Shown in pieces: positions 19,803 through 31,000 of a DNA stretch of 64,000 nt. This DNA is from Cepaea nemoralis (Eukaryota; Mollusca; Gastropoda; Stylommatophora; Helicidae), in contig JACEFZ010016116.1 of the NCBI GenBank assembly GCA_014155875.1, forward strand, positions 62,001 to 126,000, in the 5' to 3' direction. The notes under the pieces were generated by a model. The model was not told the DNA's origin. It made no database searches and was given only the letters and a program-made list of their open reading frames with translations. Numbering within the stretch: the first letter of the stretch is position 1; each line of letters begins with the position of its first letter. The position numbers and the translations under genes are program-made.

Positions 19803-20988
19803 CTGAAACAACAAGGACACACATACAACAAATCATGATTGTGTTGATCAGTTCATTGATTGTCTGTCCTCTGTTACCCTACAGTACAGCAGCCGAAGCC
19901 AGGAGCCTATCATACCACTAGCTATGTCCATCGGGTGGCGGATGGTGGGGTGGCCTCTAGACAGAGAGAGTAGCCATAAATATGTTTAATACTTGGCTGT
20001 GGACCAGCACAGTCGGTGGCCGTTGAGAGGCGGTAAATACCTCAAAACTGCGACATGGCCATTAGCGGGAGTCAGGTGCCATACATAACTTCTCCCACCT
20101 GCTGCCTTGCAGTGAAGACTCAAGAGTCAAACCACACACAAATCAGTAGAAGGCAAGGAGAAACCACCTTCATATTCATCCCTGGTGATACACGCTGCTC
20201 AACAACATGGATCTAACGACATTAATGAGGGACCTAGCGGAGTGACGTCAGCTGGTGGGAGCATCATGTGCTACACATAATACCCAATCGTTTTCATGCT
20301 ACTGTATACACATTAAATATTTAAAATGGCTTAAACATTGATTGTTGCATGTAATCTCAGAAACCTTACACAAAACTAGTGCTAGGCCAGTTACAGGATG
20401 TGAGACAATCTGAGAGAGTGTTATTAGGAAACTCTGTGGCAAACCTCTTGTTATAAACACAATACAAGCATATACTCTGACAGCAGACAGCACAAGAATA
20501 AATATAGATATAATTTATAATGAGAACATAGCTGCATGCAGTGCAATGCTTAGGAAACTGGAATGTGAGAGTAAGCTATGACAAAGTGAGCAGAGTGACT
20601 GGTGGCTATGGCCAAGGGGAGGGAACCATATGTTTAGCACCATATACCCAATACACCTTAAGCAATAGATGAGGGTCCTGTACTTTATTTATGGCAGAAA
20701 GAAAGATAAAGCAAGTACCTACTGTTGGCTCTACATCCAATAGAAAGGACAGACGAAACGGAAGCCCGGAATGCTTGACACCCCAAGGTTTCAGTGTCAG
20801 CTCGTCCGTGACTTTGTGGATTTCTGGGTACATGGCAACAAATATAAGTAAAGGGCACTATCACATGCCTCAAGGCACCCTGGGTACATGGTGCTGTTCC
20901 CACAGTTGTACAGACCAACCAGCACGAGGTCAACTCCACCTCGACTTGCCTGGACAGTTGTTGGTGTCCGGTCTAGGCTAGTTTGACC
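19803..20988. other. Intron inside Ig domain 2, mostly unique
   Basis: Mixed sequence without arrays until 20989. It includes a palindromic cAMP-response-type site TGACGTCA at 20243-20250 and the possible cassette exon listed separately. Nothing else is recognisable. Confidence 0.5.
20719..20823 (-). other. Possible 105-nt cassette exon, phase 1-1
   Basis: Minus-strand acceptor TTGCCATGTACCCAG and donor ACAGTAG|GTACTT bracket 105 nt with no stop in the phase used by every exon of this gene. It reads EIHKVTDELTLKPWGVKHSG and onward, with no Cys or Ig motif. Inclusion would insert about 35 residues between the halves of domain 2 and disturb the fold, so it is either chance or a rare alternative exon. 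Splice sites are mediocre. Confidence 0.25.
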
Positions 20989-21345
20989 TGAAGACCAGGT
21001 TCATTTTCACAATAGCCACCTGAAGGCCAGGTTCATTTTCACAATAGCCACCTGAAGGCCATGTTCATTTTCACAATAGCCACCTGAAGGCCAGGTTAAT
21101 TTTCACAATAGACACCTGAAGGCCAGGTTCATGTTCACAATAGCCAACTGAAGGCCAGGTTCATTTTCACAACAGCCACCTAAAGGCCAGGTTTATGTTC
21201 ACAACAGCCACCTGAAGGCCACATTCATGTTCACAATAGTCACCTGAAGGCCACATTCATGTTCACAACAGCCACCTGAAGGCCACGTTCATGTTCACAA
21301 CAGCCACCTGAAGGCCAGGTTCATGTTCACAATTGCCATCTGGAT
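20989..21345. repeat. 32-bp tandem array, about 11 copies
   Basis: Units CACCTGAAGGCCAGGTTCAT followed by TTTCACAATAGC, with point variants. It is intronic and does not touch an exon. Confidence 0.95.
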
Positions 21346-21624
21346 GGAGATTTGAACACATGATCACCAGACCGGCAGACAAGTACGCAAGCCACCGCCC
21401 CACCGCAACTCCCCATGGTATACGCAAACACTGCCCCACCACAACTCTTCGAGGTATACACATATAAACTATACAGAGAGTGTGGCACAACTAGGGTAGA
21501 ATTGTTAAAACTGTCAGTCAAGCAACCAATCAAGCAGTCCATCAATCAAGCAATAAATCAATCAATCAATCAACCAAATAATACATTTGAAGAGGATCTA
21601 TATGTGGGCAACTAACCAGAGAAA

Positions 21625-21820
21625 TGACACTCACCTGAAGTGATTTTTCTACATGTTCTGACAGGTGAATCTTAAGTGATGTTTCTAAATCTTGAGACAG
21701 GTGAGTGACAATTGCCTAAGGTGATGTTTATATTTACTTTGGACAAGTGAGTGACACTTACATGAAGTGATGTTTCTATATCTTCAGACAGGTGAGTGAC
21801 ACTTACGTGAAGTGATGTTT
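21625..21820 (-). repeat. Array of exon-end plus donor copies, about four units
   Basis: On the minus strand the exon ends AACATCACTTCAC|GTAAGT. The next unit reads AACATCACTTCAT|GTAAGT with the same following TGTCACTCAC, and further units are more decayed (for example AAATCACTTCAG|GTGAGT). The first two donors are 45 nt apart; a TGA closes the frame between them. Confidence 0.9.
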
Positions 21821-21950
21821 CCATTCTTGAGCCAGGTGATGGTAGGCTTGGGGTTGCCTCCAGTGGTTGAGCAGGTGAATCTGACCACATCACCTTCAGT
21901 GTAGACGAGTCCCTTGTCATCTCTTGTGATGCTGGGTGGGCCAGGGGGCA
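21807..21950 (-). CDS. Ig domain 2, first half (exon)
   Basis: A 144-nt exon, acceptor TTACACAACAG and donor TTCAC|GTAAGT, phase 1 at both ends. EGDVVRFTCSTTGGNPKP gives the first core Cys and TITWLKNGNITS the core Trp and an NIT sequon. The start of the domain (VPPGPPSITRDD) is Pro-rich, like linkers between Ig domains. There is no Met in frame, so it was found from the domain pattern and splice phase. Confidence 0.9.
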
Positions 21951-21959
21951 CTGTTGTGT

Positions 21960-23130
21960 AATCAGAGTAACAAAATTACTGTTAGGCAATCATGGTAACA
22001 CATTTAGTTTGAAATAACCAAAGTAACAGTTTTATTTTAAATACCTAAAGTAACAATTTTACAGTTGGAGTAACCTAAGTAACAAATTTCCCGTTGGACA
22101 ACCAAAGTAACAATTTTAGTTTTAAATAACTAAAATAAAAATTTTACAGTTTGGGTAGCCAAAGTAATAAATTTAGTTTAAAAAACCAAAGTAACAATTT
22201 TAGTTTTAAATAACTAAAGTAACAATTTTAACATTTGTGTAACCAAAGGAACAAAGCAACTGTAGGCATTCAAATGACAGTTATACTGCTGGGTGACCAC
22301 AAAGTAAATTTTTTACAATTTGGGGGGGGGGGGGGGGGGGGGTGTCCAAAGTAATATTTGTTTGGACAATCAAAGCAACACATTACCAAGAGTATCCACA
22401 TGACAGTTTTACTGTTGGCTGAAAGAAACACAAATTTTACTGCTGGATAACCAAGGCAACAATTTTACTGGTGGTTAACCAAGGTAATAATTTTACAATG
22501 TTACTGTTGGATAACTAAGGTTACAATGTTACTGTTGGGTAACAATGTTACTGTTAGCTAACAATGTTACTGTTAGCATAAACAAAGTGGGAAGCCACAG
22601 TAACACAATGGCTGGCTTGCTGTCCTGCCAGCCCAGTGACCATGTGCTGGACTCTCCCTCAGTGTGGATGTGTGTAACTGACCGGGGCCTGCCAGGTCAA
22701 TGCACTTAAAGTGGGTACCAGGTCATGTTGTAGGAAGTAAATGTGGCTGGCAGGATCTTGGCCACATCAGCCATCGATGGCGTTTGGTCCTTGAAAGTCA
22801 TACATAAAATATGCCCAATTTGCCTCGAAGCTTGTAGCAGGGGAAACAAAACATAGAGTAAAGGGCTCTTGTAAAAGGGTCATTTGCCTTTTTACTTTAT
22901 AAACAAAGTAAGAATTTTACAGTTGGGCAAACCAAAGTAAAATTTCACTGTTGGATTAAACAAAGTAACAATTTTACTGTTAGGCTAACCAAAGTAACAA
23001 TTTTATTTTTAAGTAACTAAAATAATTTTACTGTTGGCATAGAAGTAATAGTTTTTCTGCTAGTTGTAGCAAAAATAACAAGTTTACTGTTTGGAGTAAT
23101 GGAGTAACAAAAGTAACAATTACAACTAAT
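21960..23130. repeat. Degenerate array of about 27-30-bp units with poly-G
   Basis: Imperfect units of the type CCAAAGTAACAATTTTACTG run through the intron, interrupted at about 22600-22910 by unrelated sequence that may be a small retroelement. A G-run of about 20 nt sits near 22322. Confidence 0.75.
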
Positions 23131-23693
23131 GGTAAACAAAATTAAAATCATACTGGAAGATTTAACAAAACAATAACAATATTTGAGCCTGATTGGTGAG
23201 TAAATAAATATGTAAACGAGTAAGGTGGTGGGAAGACAGATGGCTAGGTAAGAATGTAGGTAGATAAGCAGGTGGAAGGTAAATAGGTTTGTAAATGGGT
23301 GGACAGGTAAACAAGGAAGTAGATGGGTAGGTGACTTTGTAAATGGGCAGATGTCAGAATGGTAGGTAGTTAAGTAGGTAGGTAGTTAAGTAGGTAGTTA
23401 AATAGATAGTCATTTATATAGGTAGCTAGTTATATAGGCAGACAACGAACAAACAACGTATGAACAAACTTTATTCTCAAAGGGTTAAGAATATGGCATG
23501 CAGGCCTGTCTGACATTCTGCCTATCTCATGTCTCTGTACCATGCGTACCATCTACTTACAGATAAGTAAAGTAGGTAGGTATTTAGGTAGGAATGTACG
23601 TTTCAATGTGGGCAGATAAATATGAAACTAGTAGATAAGACAATAAGAAAGTAAGCCAACAAGTATGACAGTATTTAGTTTGCAATTACTGAC
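23131..23693. other. Intronic GTAGGTAG-rich sequence
   Basis: Loose TAGGTAGGTA repeats lie between 23220 and 23440. No coding or mobile-element signal is seen. Confidence 0.5.
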
Positions 23694-23864
23694 ACATGAC
23701 AGTCAATGTTGCTGTCTGTATTCCTGCATCCTTGGTTCGACAGGCGTAGACGCCGTTGTCCTTCTTGACAATGTTGATAATGACCAGGTCGTAGCGGTTG
23801 ATGACATTAAACCGTCTGTCTGCCTCGAATCTGTCGCTCTTCACAAACAGGATGCTGGTGTTTC
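23694..23864 (-). CDS. Ig domain 1, second half (exon)
   Basis: A 171-nt exon, acceptor GTCTTTGACAG, phase 1. YDLVIINIVKKDNGVYACRT carries the E and F strands with the D-x-G-x-Y-x-C core and second Cys; the spacing is V-set-like. The GNTS at the start gives a sequon. The donor was placed at ATGT|GTCAGT by analogy with the phase-1 ends of all other exons; GTCAGT is a weak site, so this end is less certain. It joins the exon at 32996-33127 across the largest intron, 9.1 kb. Confidence 0.82.
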
Positions 23865-23974
23865 CTGTCAAAGACAAACATAAAGTGGTGTATTATATTA
23901 CTGACAAACTAACTGTTGGTTTCATATAAAAGACAAAAGTATAGTTTTGTTTGAGGGCATTGGTAAACGTGTTA

Positions 23975-26405
23975 CACATCATATGTCCAGTGTTACAATA
24001 CGTCCAGTGTTACAATATGTCCAGTGTTACAATATGTCCAGTGTTACAATATGTCCAGTGTTACAATATGTCCAGTGTTACAATATATCCAATGTTACAA
24101 TATGTCCAGTTTTACAATATGTCGAATGTTACAATATGTCCAGTGTTACAATATGTCCAGTATTACAATATGTCCAGTTTTACAATATGTCGAATGTTAC
24201 AATATGTCCAGTGTTACAATATGTCCAGTGTTACAATATGTCCAGTTTTACAATATGTCGAATGTTACAATATGTCCAGTGTTACAATATGTCCAGTGTT
24301 ACAATATGTCCAGTGTTACAATATATCCAATGTTACAATATGTCCAGTGTTACAATATGTCCAGTGTTACAATATGTCCAGTGTTACAATATGTCCAGTG
24401 TTACAATATATCCAATGTTACAATATGTCCAGTGTTACAATATGTCCAGTGTTACAATATGTCCAGTGTTACAATATGTCCAGTGTTACAATATATCCAA
24501 TGTTACAATATGTCCAGTGTTACAATATGTCCAGTGTTACAATATGTCCAGTGTTACAATATGTCCAGTGTTACAATATGTCCAGTGTTACAATATATCC
24601 AATGTTACAATATGTCCAGTGTTACAATATGTTCAGTGTTACAATATGTCCAGTGTTACAATATGTTTAGTGTTACAATATGTCCAGTGTTACAATATGT
24701 TCAGTGTTACAATATGTCCAGTGTTACAATATGTTCAGTGTTACAATATGTCCAGTGTTACAATATGTTCAGTGTTACAATATGTTCAGTGTTACAATAT
24801 GTCCAGTGTTACAATATGTTCAGTGTTACAATATGTCCAGTGTTACAATATGTTCAGTGTTACAATATGTCCAGTGTTACAATATGTTCAGTGTTACAAT
24901 ATGTCCAGTGTTACAATATGTCGAATGTTACAATATGTCCAGTGTTACAATATGTCCAGTTTTACAATATGTCCAGTGTTACAATATGTCCAGTGTTACA
25001 ATATGTCCGTTTACAATATGTCCAGTTTTACAATATGTCCAGGTTACAATATGTCCAGTGTACAATATGTCCATGTTACAATATGTCCAGTGTTACAATA
25101 TATCCAATGTTACAATATGTCCAGTGTTACAATATGTCAGTGTTACAATATGTCCAGTGTTACAATATTCCAATGTTACAATATGTCCAGTGTTACAATA
25201 GTTCAGTGTTACAATATATCCAATGTTACAATATGTCCAGTTTACAATATGTCCAGTGTACAATATGTCCAGTGTTACAATATGTCGAATGTTACAATAT
25301 GTCCAGTGTTACAATATGTCCAGTGTTACAATATGTCCAGTGTTACAATATGTCCCAGTGTTACAATATGTCCAGTGTTACATATGTCCAGTGTTACAAT
25401 ATGTCGAATGGTTACAATATGTCCAGTGTTACAATATTATCCAATGTTACAATATGTCCAGTGTTACAATATGTTCAGTGTTACAATATGTCCAGTGTTA
25501 CAATATGTTCAGTGTTACAATATGTCCAGTGTTACAATATGTTCAGTGTTACAATATGTCCAGTGTTACAATATGTTCAGTGTTACAATATGTCCAGTGT
25601 TACAATATGTTCAGTGTTACAATATGTTCAGTGTTACAATATGTCCAGTGTTACAATATGTTCAGTGTTACAATAGTCCCGTGTTACCAATATGTCCAGT
25701 GTTACAAATGTTCAGTGTTACAATATATCCAATGTTACAATATGTCCAGTGTTACAATATGTCCAGTGTTACAATATGTCCAGTGTTACAATATGTCGAA
25801 TGGTACAATATGTCCAGTGTTACAATATGTCCAGTGTTACAATATATCCAATGTTACAATATGTCCAATGTTACAATATGTCCAGTGTTACAATATGTCC
25901 AGTGTTACAATATGTCGAATGGTACAATATGTCCAGTGTTACAATATGTCGAATGGTACAATATGTCCAGTGTTACAATATGTCCAGTGTTACAATATAT
26001 CCAATGTTACAATATGTCCAATGTTACAATATGTCCAGTGTTACAATATGTCCAGTGTTACAATATGTCTAGTGTTACAATATGTCCAGTGTTACAATAT
26101 ATCCAATGTTACAATATGTCCAGTGTTACAATATGTTCAGTGTTACAATATGTCCAGTGTTACAATATGTTCAGTGTTACAATATGTCCAGTGTTACAAT
26201 ATGTTCAGTGTTACAATATGTCCAGTGTTACAATATGTTCAGTGTTACAATATGTCCAGTGTTACAATATATCCAATGTTACAATATGTTCAGTGTTACA
26301 ATATGTCCAGTGTTACAATATGTTCAGTGTTACAATATGTCCAGTGTTACAATATGTCCAGTGTTACAATATGTCGAATGGTACAATATGTCCAGTGTTA
26401 CACAT
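23975..26405. repeat. 17-bp minisatellite, about 140 copies
   Basis: Monomer TGTTACAATATGTCCAG with four recurring end variants (TCCAG, TTCAG, ATCCAA, TCGAA). TCCAG and TTCAG units alternate regularly at 24620-24900 and 26110-26340, giving a 34-bp higher-order unit. All three forward frames are open for long stretches because the monomer has no stop in any frame; this explains an apparent 829-codon reading frame that should not be annotated as a gene. Irregular 1-bp indels cluster at 25005-25440. Confidence 0.97.
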
Positions 26406-26534
26406 TATTATATGCCAACGGTTACATGCATATTGATAAAAACATTTGTTTTTCCCCCCGCTGTGTTTTGAATATCAGACAAATTTATAAGTTCCAGGTT
26501 GTTATTCAATGTCCTGTCTGCAGTTAATTCATTC

Positions 26535-27270
26535 ATAATGTGCCATGCTGGTAAGCGTGGGCGGTGATGATTCACCATTTCACTCAATCACCACAGTCGT
26601 GGATCAGCTCAGTGTTCTTGTCTCAACCATGCCATGTGGTCAAACCATCCAGGTATTTACTTCTTTGTCTTCCCTTTGTTCTCTTCCCCTCGATCTTGCC
26701 AGTTGTCACCAACTTCTCCAATTTATTTCTTCTCATAACGTGACTAAAAACTGTTGACTGTCTACGTCTAATTTCTCTAATCATTTGATGATTTCATTTG
26801 TTTCTTGTGGGACTTGGTCATTGCTTTTTCTGTCTGTCTATGGTATTGTTTGCATTTTCCTCAAAAACCACATTTCCACAGCCATCAGGTGTTTTTTCAG
26901 CCTGTTTGCTCATTATCCACGCTTCACATCCGTACAAAAGCACAGATTCTACGTAGAACCTCAACACTACTTTTCTCGTTGCAAATGGCATCTTTCTGTT
27001 GGTTAGTATAATTTTTATCTTGCAAAAGGCTACCTTCGCAATGAGAATTCTTATTCTAATCTCTTCAAGGCATCTCCCATCAGATGTTATGACTGTTCCG
27101 AGATAATTACTTCCGGTAAAATGGCGACGGCGTAACTTTTTTTTTCCTTCAGAGGACGATATTTTTGTGTTTTCCGTGGAGGATGTGCTGTTTTTTCGTA
27201 TCCGTTTTTGGAAGTTATTCACAAGAAACCACGGAAGGCAGGTGGTGGATGAAATTTTGAGGGCAGCCAA
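26535..27270 (-). mobile_element. LINE fragment (family A): RT C-terminus to 3' end
   Basis: Minus-strand coding: NYLGTVITSDGRCLEEIRIR, then KIKIILTNRKMPFATRKV, and LLYGCEAWIMSKQAEK, ending near HDCGD and ITAHAYQHGTL. These are the RT thumb and C-terminal blocks of a LINE whose second copy lies at 53905-55900. Several stops and frame changes mark it as dead. It is intronic to the Ig gene and in the same orientation. Confidence 0.8.
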
Positions 27271-27289
27271 TGGATATTTGTTGGTTATG

Positions 27290-27480
27290 GTCTCAAGTTT
27301 TGCAACGGTAGGCAGACAATCTCTTTAACAGGACAATGGTTACGGTCTCCAACCAGTATAGTCACTGCCAAGGAAGAAAGCAACGGCAAACTACCTTCTT
27401 TAAAGTTGCCTAGTTTATCATGATTCGCGAAATCACAGAATGTCTGCAGTTACCAACTTTAGAAATAAGGTAACTAACTC
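27290..27480 (+). mobile_element. SINE/LINE body module
   Basis: GAAAGCAACGGCAAACTAC, followed by AAGTTGCCTAGT, is shared with elements at 34440-34780 and 36225-36430. This is a conserved body or tail block of a dispersed retroelement; no head is seen here. Confidence 0.55.
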
Positions 27481-27764
27481 ACCAACGCTGATGGTATTTT
27501 AATGGTTATTTCCCTTTAACTGGCACTATATCTCCACATAGACCAAGCAAGCCGGGGACTCCTGTCGTCAGAAACAGTCCCAACTTCCAGGAATTTCTCG
27601 AACATGTCTTTACATTCTCGTGTGATCGAGTTAAGACTCCTGGGTGTCTGTCTCCTGTTGTACAGCCGCATCCCGTATGCCACCTTCTCCCATGGAGGTC
27701 TCTCAGATGCCGAGGGCGGGGTTAAAAATTAGTGACATGTTTACACCTCCTAGGCAAGGGGATG

Positions 27765-27960
27765 TCGTAGCTCGGAAGTCTTGGTGTCAGTCTCAGGCTC
27801 AGAAAGGATTGGGTTTGAATCCTAACATGGGGCTGGCATTTGTTACAAGACCCACTGTGTCTAATGATATCGCAACACGCTCTGATATCTTGGGTAGTGC
27901 CATGGATTCCTAGCCGTCTGAGATAGAGGCGTAAAACTGGACATGACTTTGGCAAGTTTT
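27765..27960 (+). mobile_element. tRNA-derived SINE fragment
   Basis: GTCGTAGCTCGGAAGTC resembles an A-box region and GGGTTTGAATCCT a B-box about 45 nt later, followed by a non-tRNA body. The family is not named. Confidence 0.55.
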
Positions 27961-28059
27961 ACAGGTTAAGCATCTCACGGCAGCTGACAATTGCAAACTG
28001 TAGGCTGTAAGTGGCTGCCCTGGCAAAATTGTTTGGAACAAAAGTCTAGACATTGGTGC

Positions 28060-31000
28060 AGTAGCAGATAAAGTCTAGACATTGGTAGATAAAGTCTAGG
28101 CATTGGTAGATACGTCTAAGCAGTGGTAGATAAAGTCTAGGCATTGGTAGATAAAGTCTAGGCACTGGTAGATAAAGTCTAGGCAGTGGTAGATAAACTC
28201 TAGGTACTGGTAGATAAAGTCTAGGCAGTGGTAGATAAAGTCTAGGCAGTGGTAGATAAAGTCTAGGCAGTGGTAGATAAAGTCTAGGCAGTGGTAGATA
28301 AAGTCTAGGCATTGGTAGATAAAGTCTAGGCAGTGGTAGATAAAGTCTAGGCACTGGTAGATAAAGTCTAGGTACTGGTAGATAAAGTCTAGGCAGTGGT
28401 AGATAAAGTCTAGGCAGTGGTAGATAAAGTCTAGGCATTGGTAGATAAAGTCTAGGCAGTGGTAGATAAAGTCTAGGCAGTGGTAGATAAAGTCTAGGCA
28501 GTGGTAGATAAAGTCTACGCACTGGTAGATAAAGTCTAGGCATTGGTAGATAAAGTCTAGGCATTGGTAGATAAAGTCTAGGCAGTGGTAGATAAAGTCT
28601 AGGCAGTGGTAGATAAAGTTTAGGCAATGGTAGATAAAGTCTAGGCAGTGGTAGATAAAGTCTAGGTACTGGTAGATAAAGTCTAGGCAGTGGTAGATAA
28701 AGTCTAGGCAGTGGTAGATAAAGTCTAGGCATTGGTAGATAAAGTCTAGGCATTGGTAGATAAAGTCTAGGCAGTGGTAGATAAAGTCTAGGCAGTGGTA
28801 GATAAAGTCTAGGCAGTGGTAGATAAAGTCTAGGCAGTGGTAGATAAAGTCTAGGCATTGGTAGATAAAGTCTAGGCATTGGTAGAAAAAGTCTAGGCAG
28901 TGGTAGATAAAGTCTAGGCAGTGGTAGATAAAGTCTAGGCAGTGGTAGATAAAGTCTAGGCAGTGGTAGATAAAGTCTAGGTAGTGGTAGATAGTCTAGG
29001 CACTGGTAGATAAAGTCTAGGCAGTGGTAGATAAAGTCTAGGCAGTGGTAGATAAACTCTAGGTACTGGTAGATAAAGTCTAGGCAGTGGTAGATAAACT
29101 CTAGGTACTGGTAGATAAAGTCTAGGCAGTGGTAGATAAAGTCTAGGTAGTGGTAGATAAACTCTAGGTCCTGGTAGATAAAGTCTAGGCAGTGGTAGAT
29201 AAAGTCTAGGCAGTGGTAGATAAACTCTAGGTACTGGTAGATAAAGTCTAGGCAGTGGTAGATAAACTCTAGGTACTGGTAGATAAAGTCTAGGCAGTGG
29301 TAGATAAAGTCTAGGCAGTGGTAGATAAACTCTAGGCACTGGTAGATAAAGTCTAGGCAGTGGTAGATAAAGTCTAGGCAGTGGTAGATAAACTCTAGGT
29401 ACTGGTAGATAAAGTCTAGGCAGTGGTAGATAAACTCTAGGTACTGGTAGATAAAGTCTAGGCAGTGGTAGATAAAGTCTAGGCAGTGGTAGATAAAGTC
29501 TAGGCATTGGTAGATAAAGTCTAGGCAGTGGTAGATAAAGTCTAGGCAGTGGTAGATAAAGTCTAGGCAGTGGTAGATAAAGTTCTACTACGCACTGGTA
29601 GATAAGTCTAGGCATTGGTAGATAAAGTCTAGGCATTGGTAGATAAAGTCTAGGCAGTGGTAGATAAAGTCTAGTCAGTGGTAGATAAAGTCTAGGCAGT
29701 GGTAGATAAAGTCTAGGCAGTGGTAGATAAAGTCTAGGCAGTGGTAGATAAAGTCTAGGCAGTGGTAGATAAAGTGTAGGCAGTGGTAGATAAGTCTAGG
29801 CATTGATAGATAAAGTCTAGGTACTGGTAGATAAAGTCTAGGCATTGGTAGATAAAGTCTAGGCAGTGGTAGATAAAGTCTAGGCATTGGTAGATAAAGT
29901 GTAGGCATTGGTAGATAAAGTCTTAGGTACATTGGTAGATAAAGTCCTAGGTACAGTGGTGAGGATATAGTCCTAGGTAGTGGTAGATAGGCTAGGCACT
30001 GGGTAGATAAAGTCTAGGTACAGTGGTAGAGATAAGTCTAGGTACAGTGGTAGAATAAAAGTCTAGGATAGTGGTAGATAAAGTCTAGGCAGTGGTAGAT
30101 AAAGTCTAGGTAGTGGTAGATAGTCTAGGCACTGGTAGATAAAGTCTAGGCATTGGTAGATAAAGTCTAGGCACTGGTAGATAAAGTCTAGGCATTGGTA
30201 GATAAAGTCTAGGCAGTGGTAGATAAAGTCTAGGCAGTGGTAGATAAAGTCTAGGTACTTGTAGATAAGTCTAGGCAGTGGTAATAAAGTCTAGGCAGTG
30301 GTAGATAAAGTCCTAGGCAGTGGTAGATAAAGTCTAGGCAGTGGTAGATAAAGTCTAGGCAGTGTAGATTAAAGTCTAGGCAGTGGTAGATAAAGTCTAG
30401 GCAGTGGTAGATAAAGTCTAGGCAGTGGTAGATAAAGTCTAGGCAGTGGTAGATAAAGTTAGAGGCAGTGGTAGATAAGTCTAGGCATTGGTAGATAAAG
30501 TCTAGGTCACTGGTAGATAAAGTCTAGGCAGTGGTAGATAAAGTCTAGGCACTGGTAGATAAAGTCTAGTACTGGTAGCTAAAGTCTAGCACTGGTAGAT
30601 AAAGCTCTAGGTACTGGTAGATAAAGTCTAGGCATGGTAGATAAAGTCTAGCAGTGGTAGATAAAGTCTAGGCATTGTGAGATAAAGTCTAGCATTGGTA
30701 GATAAAGTCTAGGTACTGGTAGATAAAGTCTAGGCATGTAGATAAAGTCTAGGTACTGTAGATAAAGTCTAGGCATTGGTAGATAAAGTCTAGGTACTTG
30801 GAGATAAAGTCTAGTACTGGTAGATAAAGTCTAGGCATTGGTAGATAAAGTCTAGGTACTGGTAGATAAAGTCTAGGTACTGGTAGCTAAAGTCTAGGCA
30901 TTGGTAAGATAAAGTCTAGGTACTGGTAGATAAAGTCTAGGCATTGGTAGATAAAGTCTAGGTACTGGTAGGTACTGGTAGATAAAGTCTAGGCAGTGGT

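Noticed and set aside
23947..26436. 829-codon forward frame rich in CYNMSSVTICPVLQYVQ
   Set aside because: Produced by a 17-bp tandem repeat that lacks stops in all forward frames; overlapping long frames exist in the other phases too.
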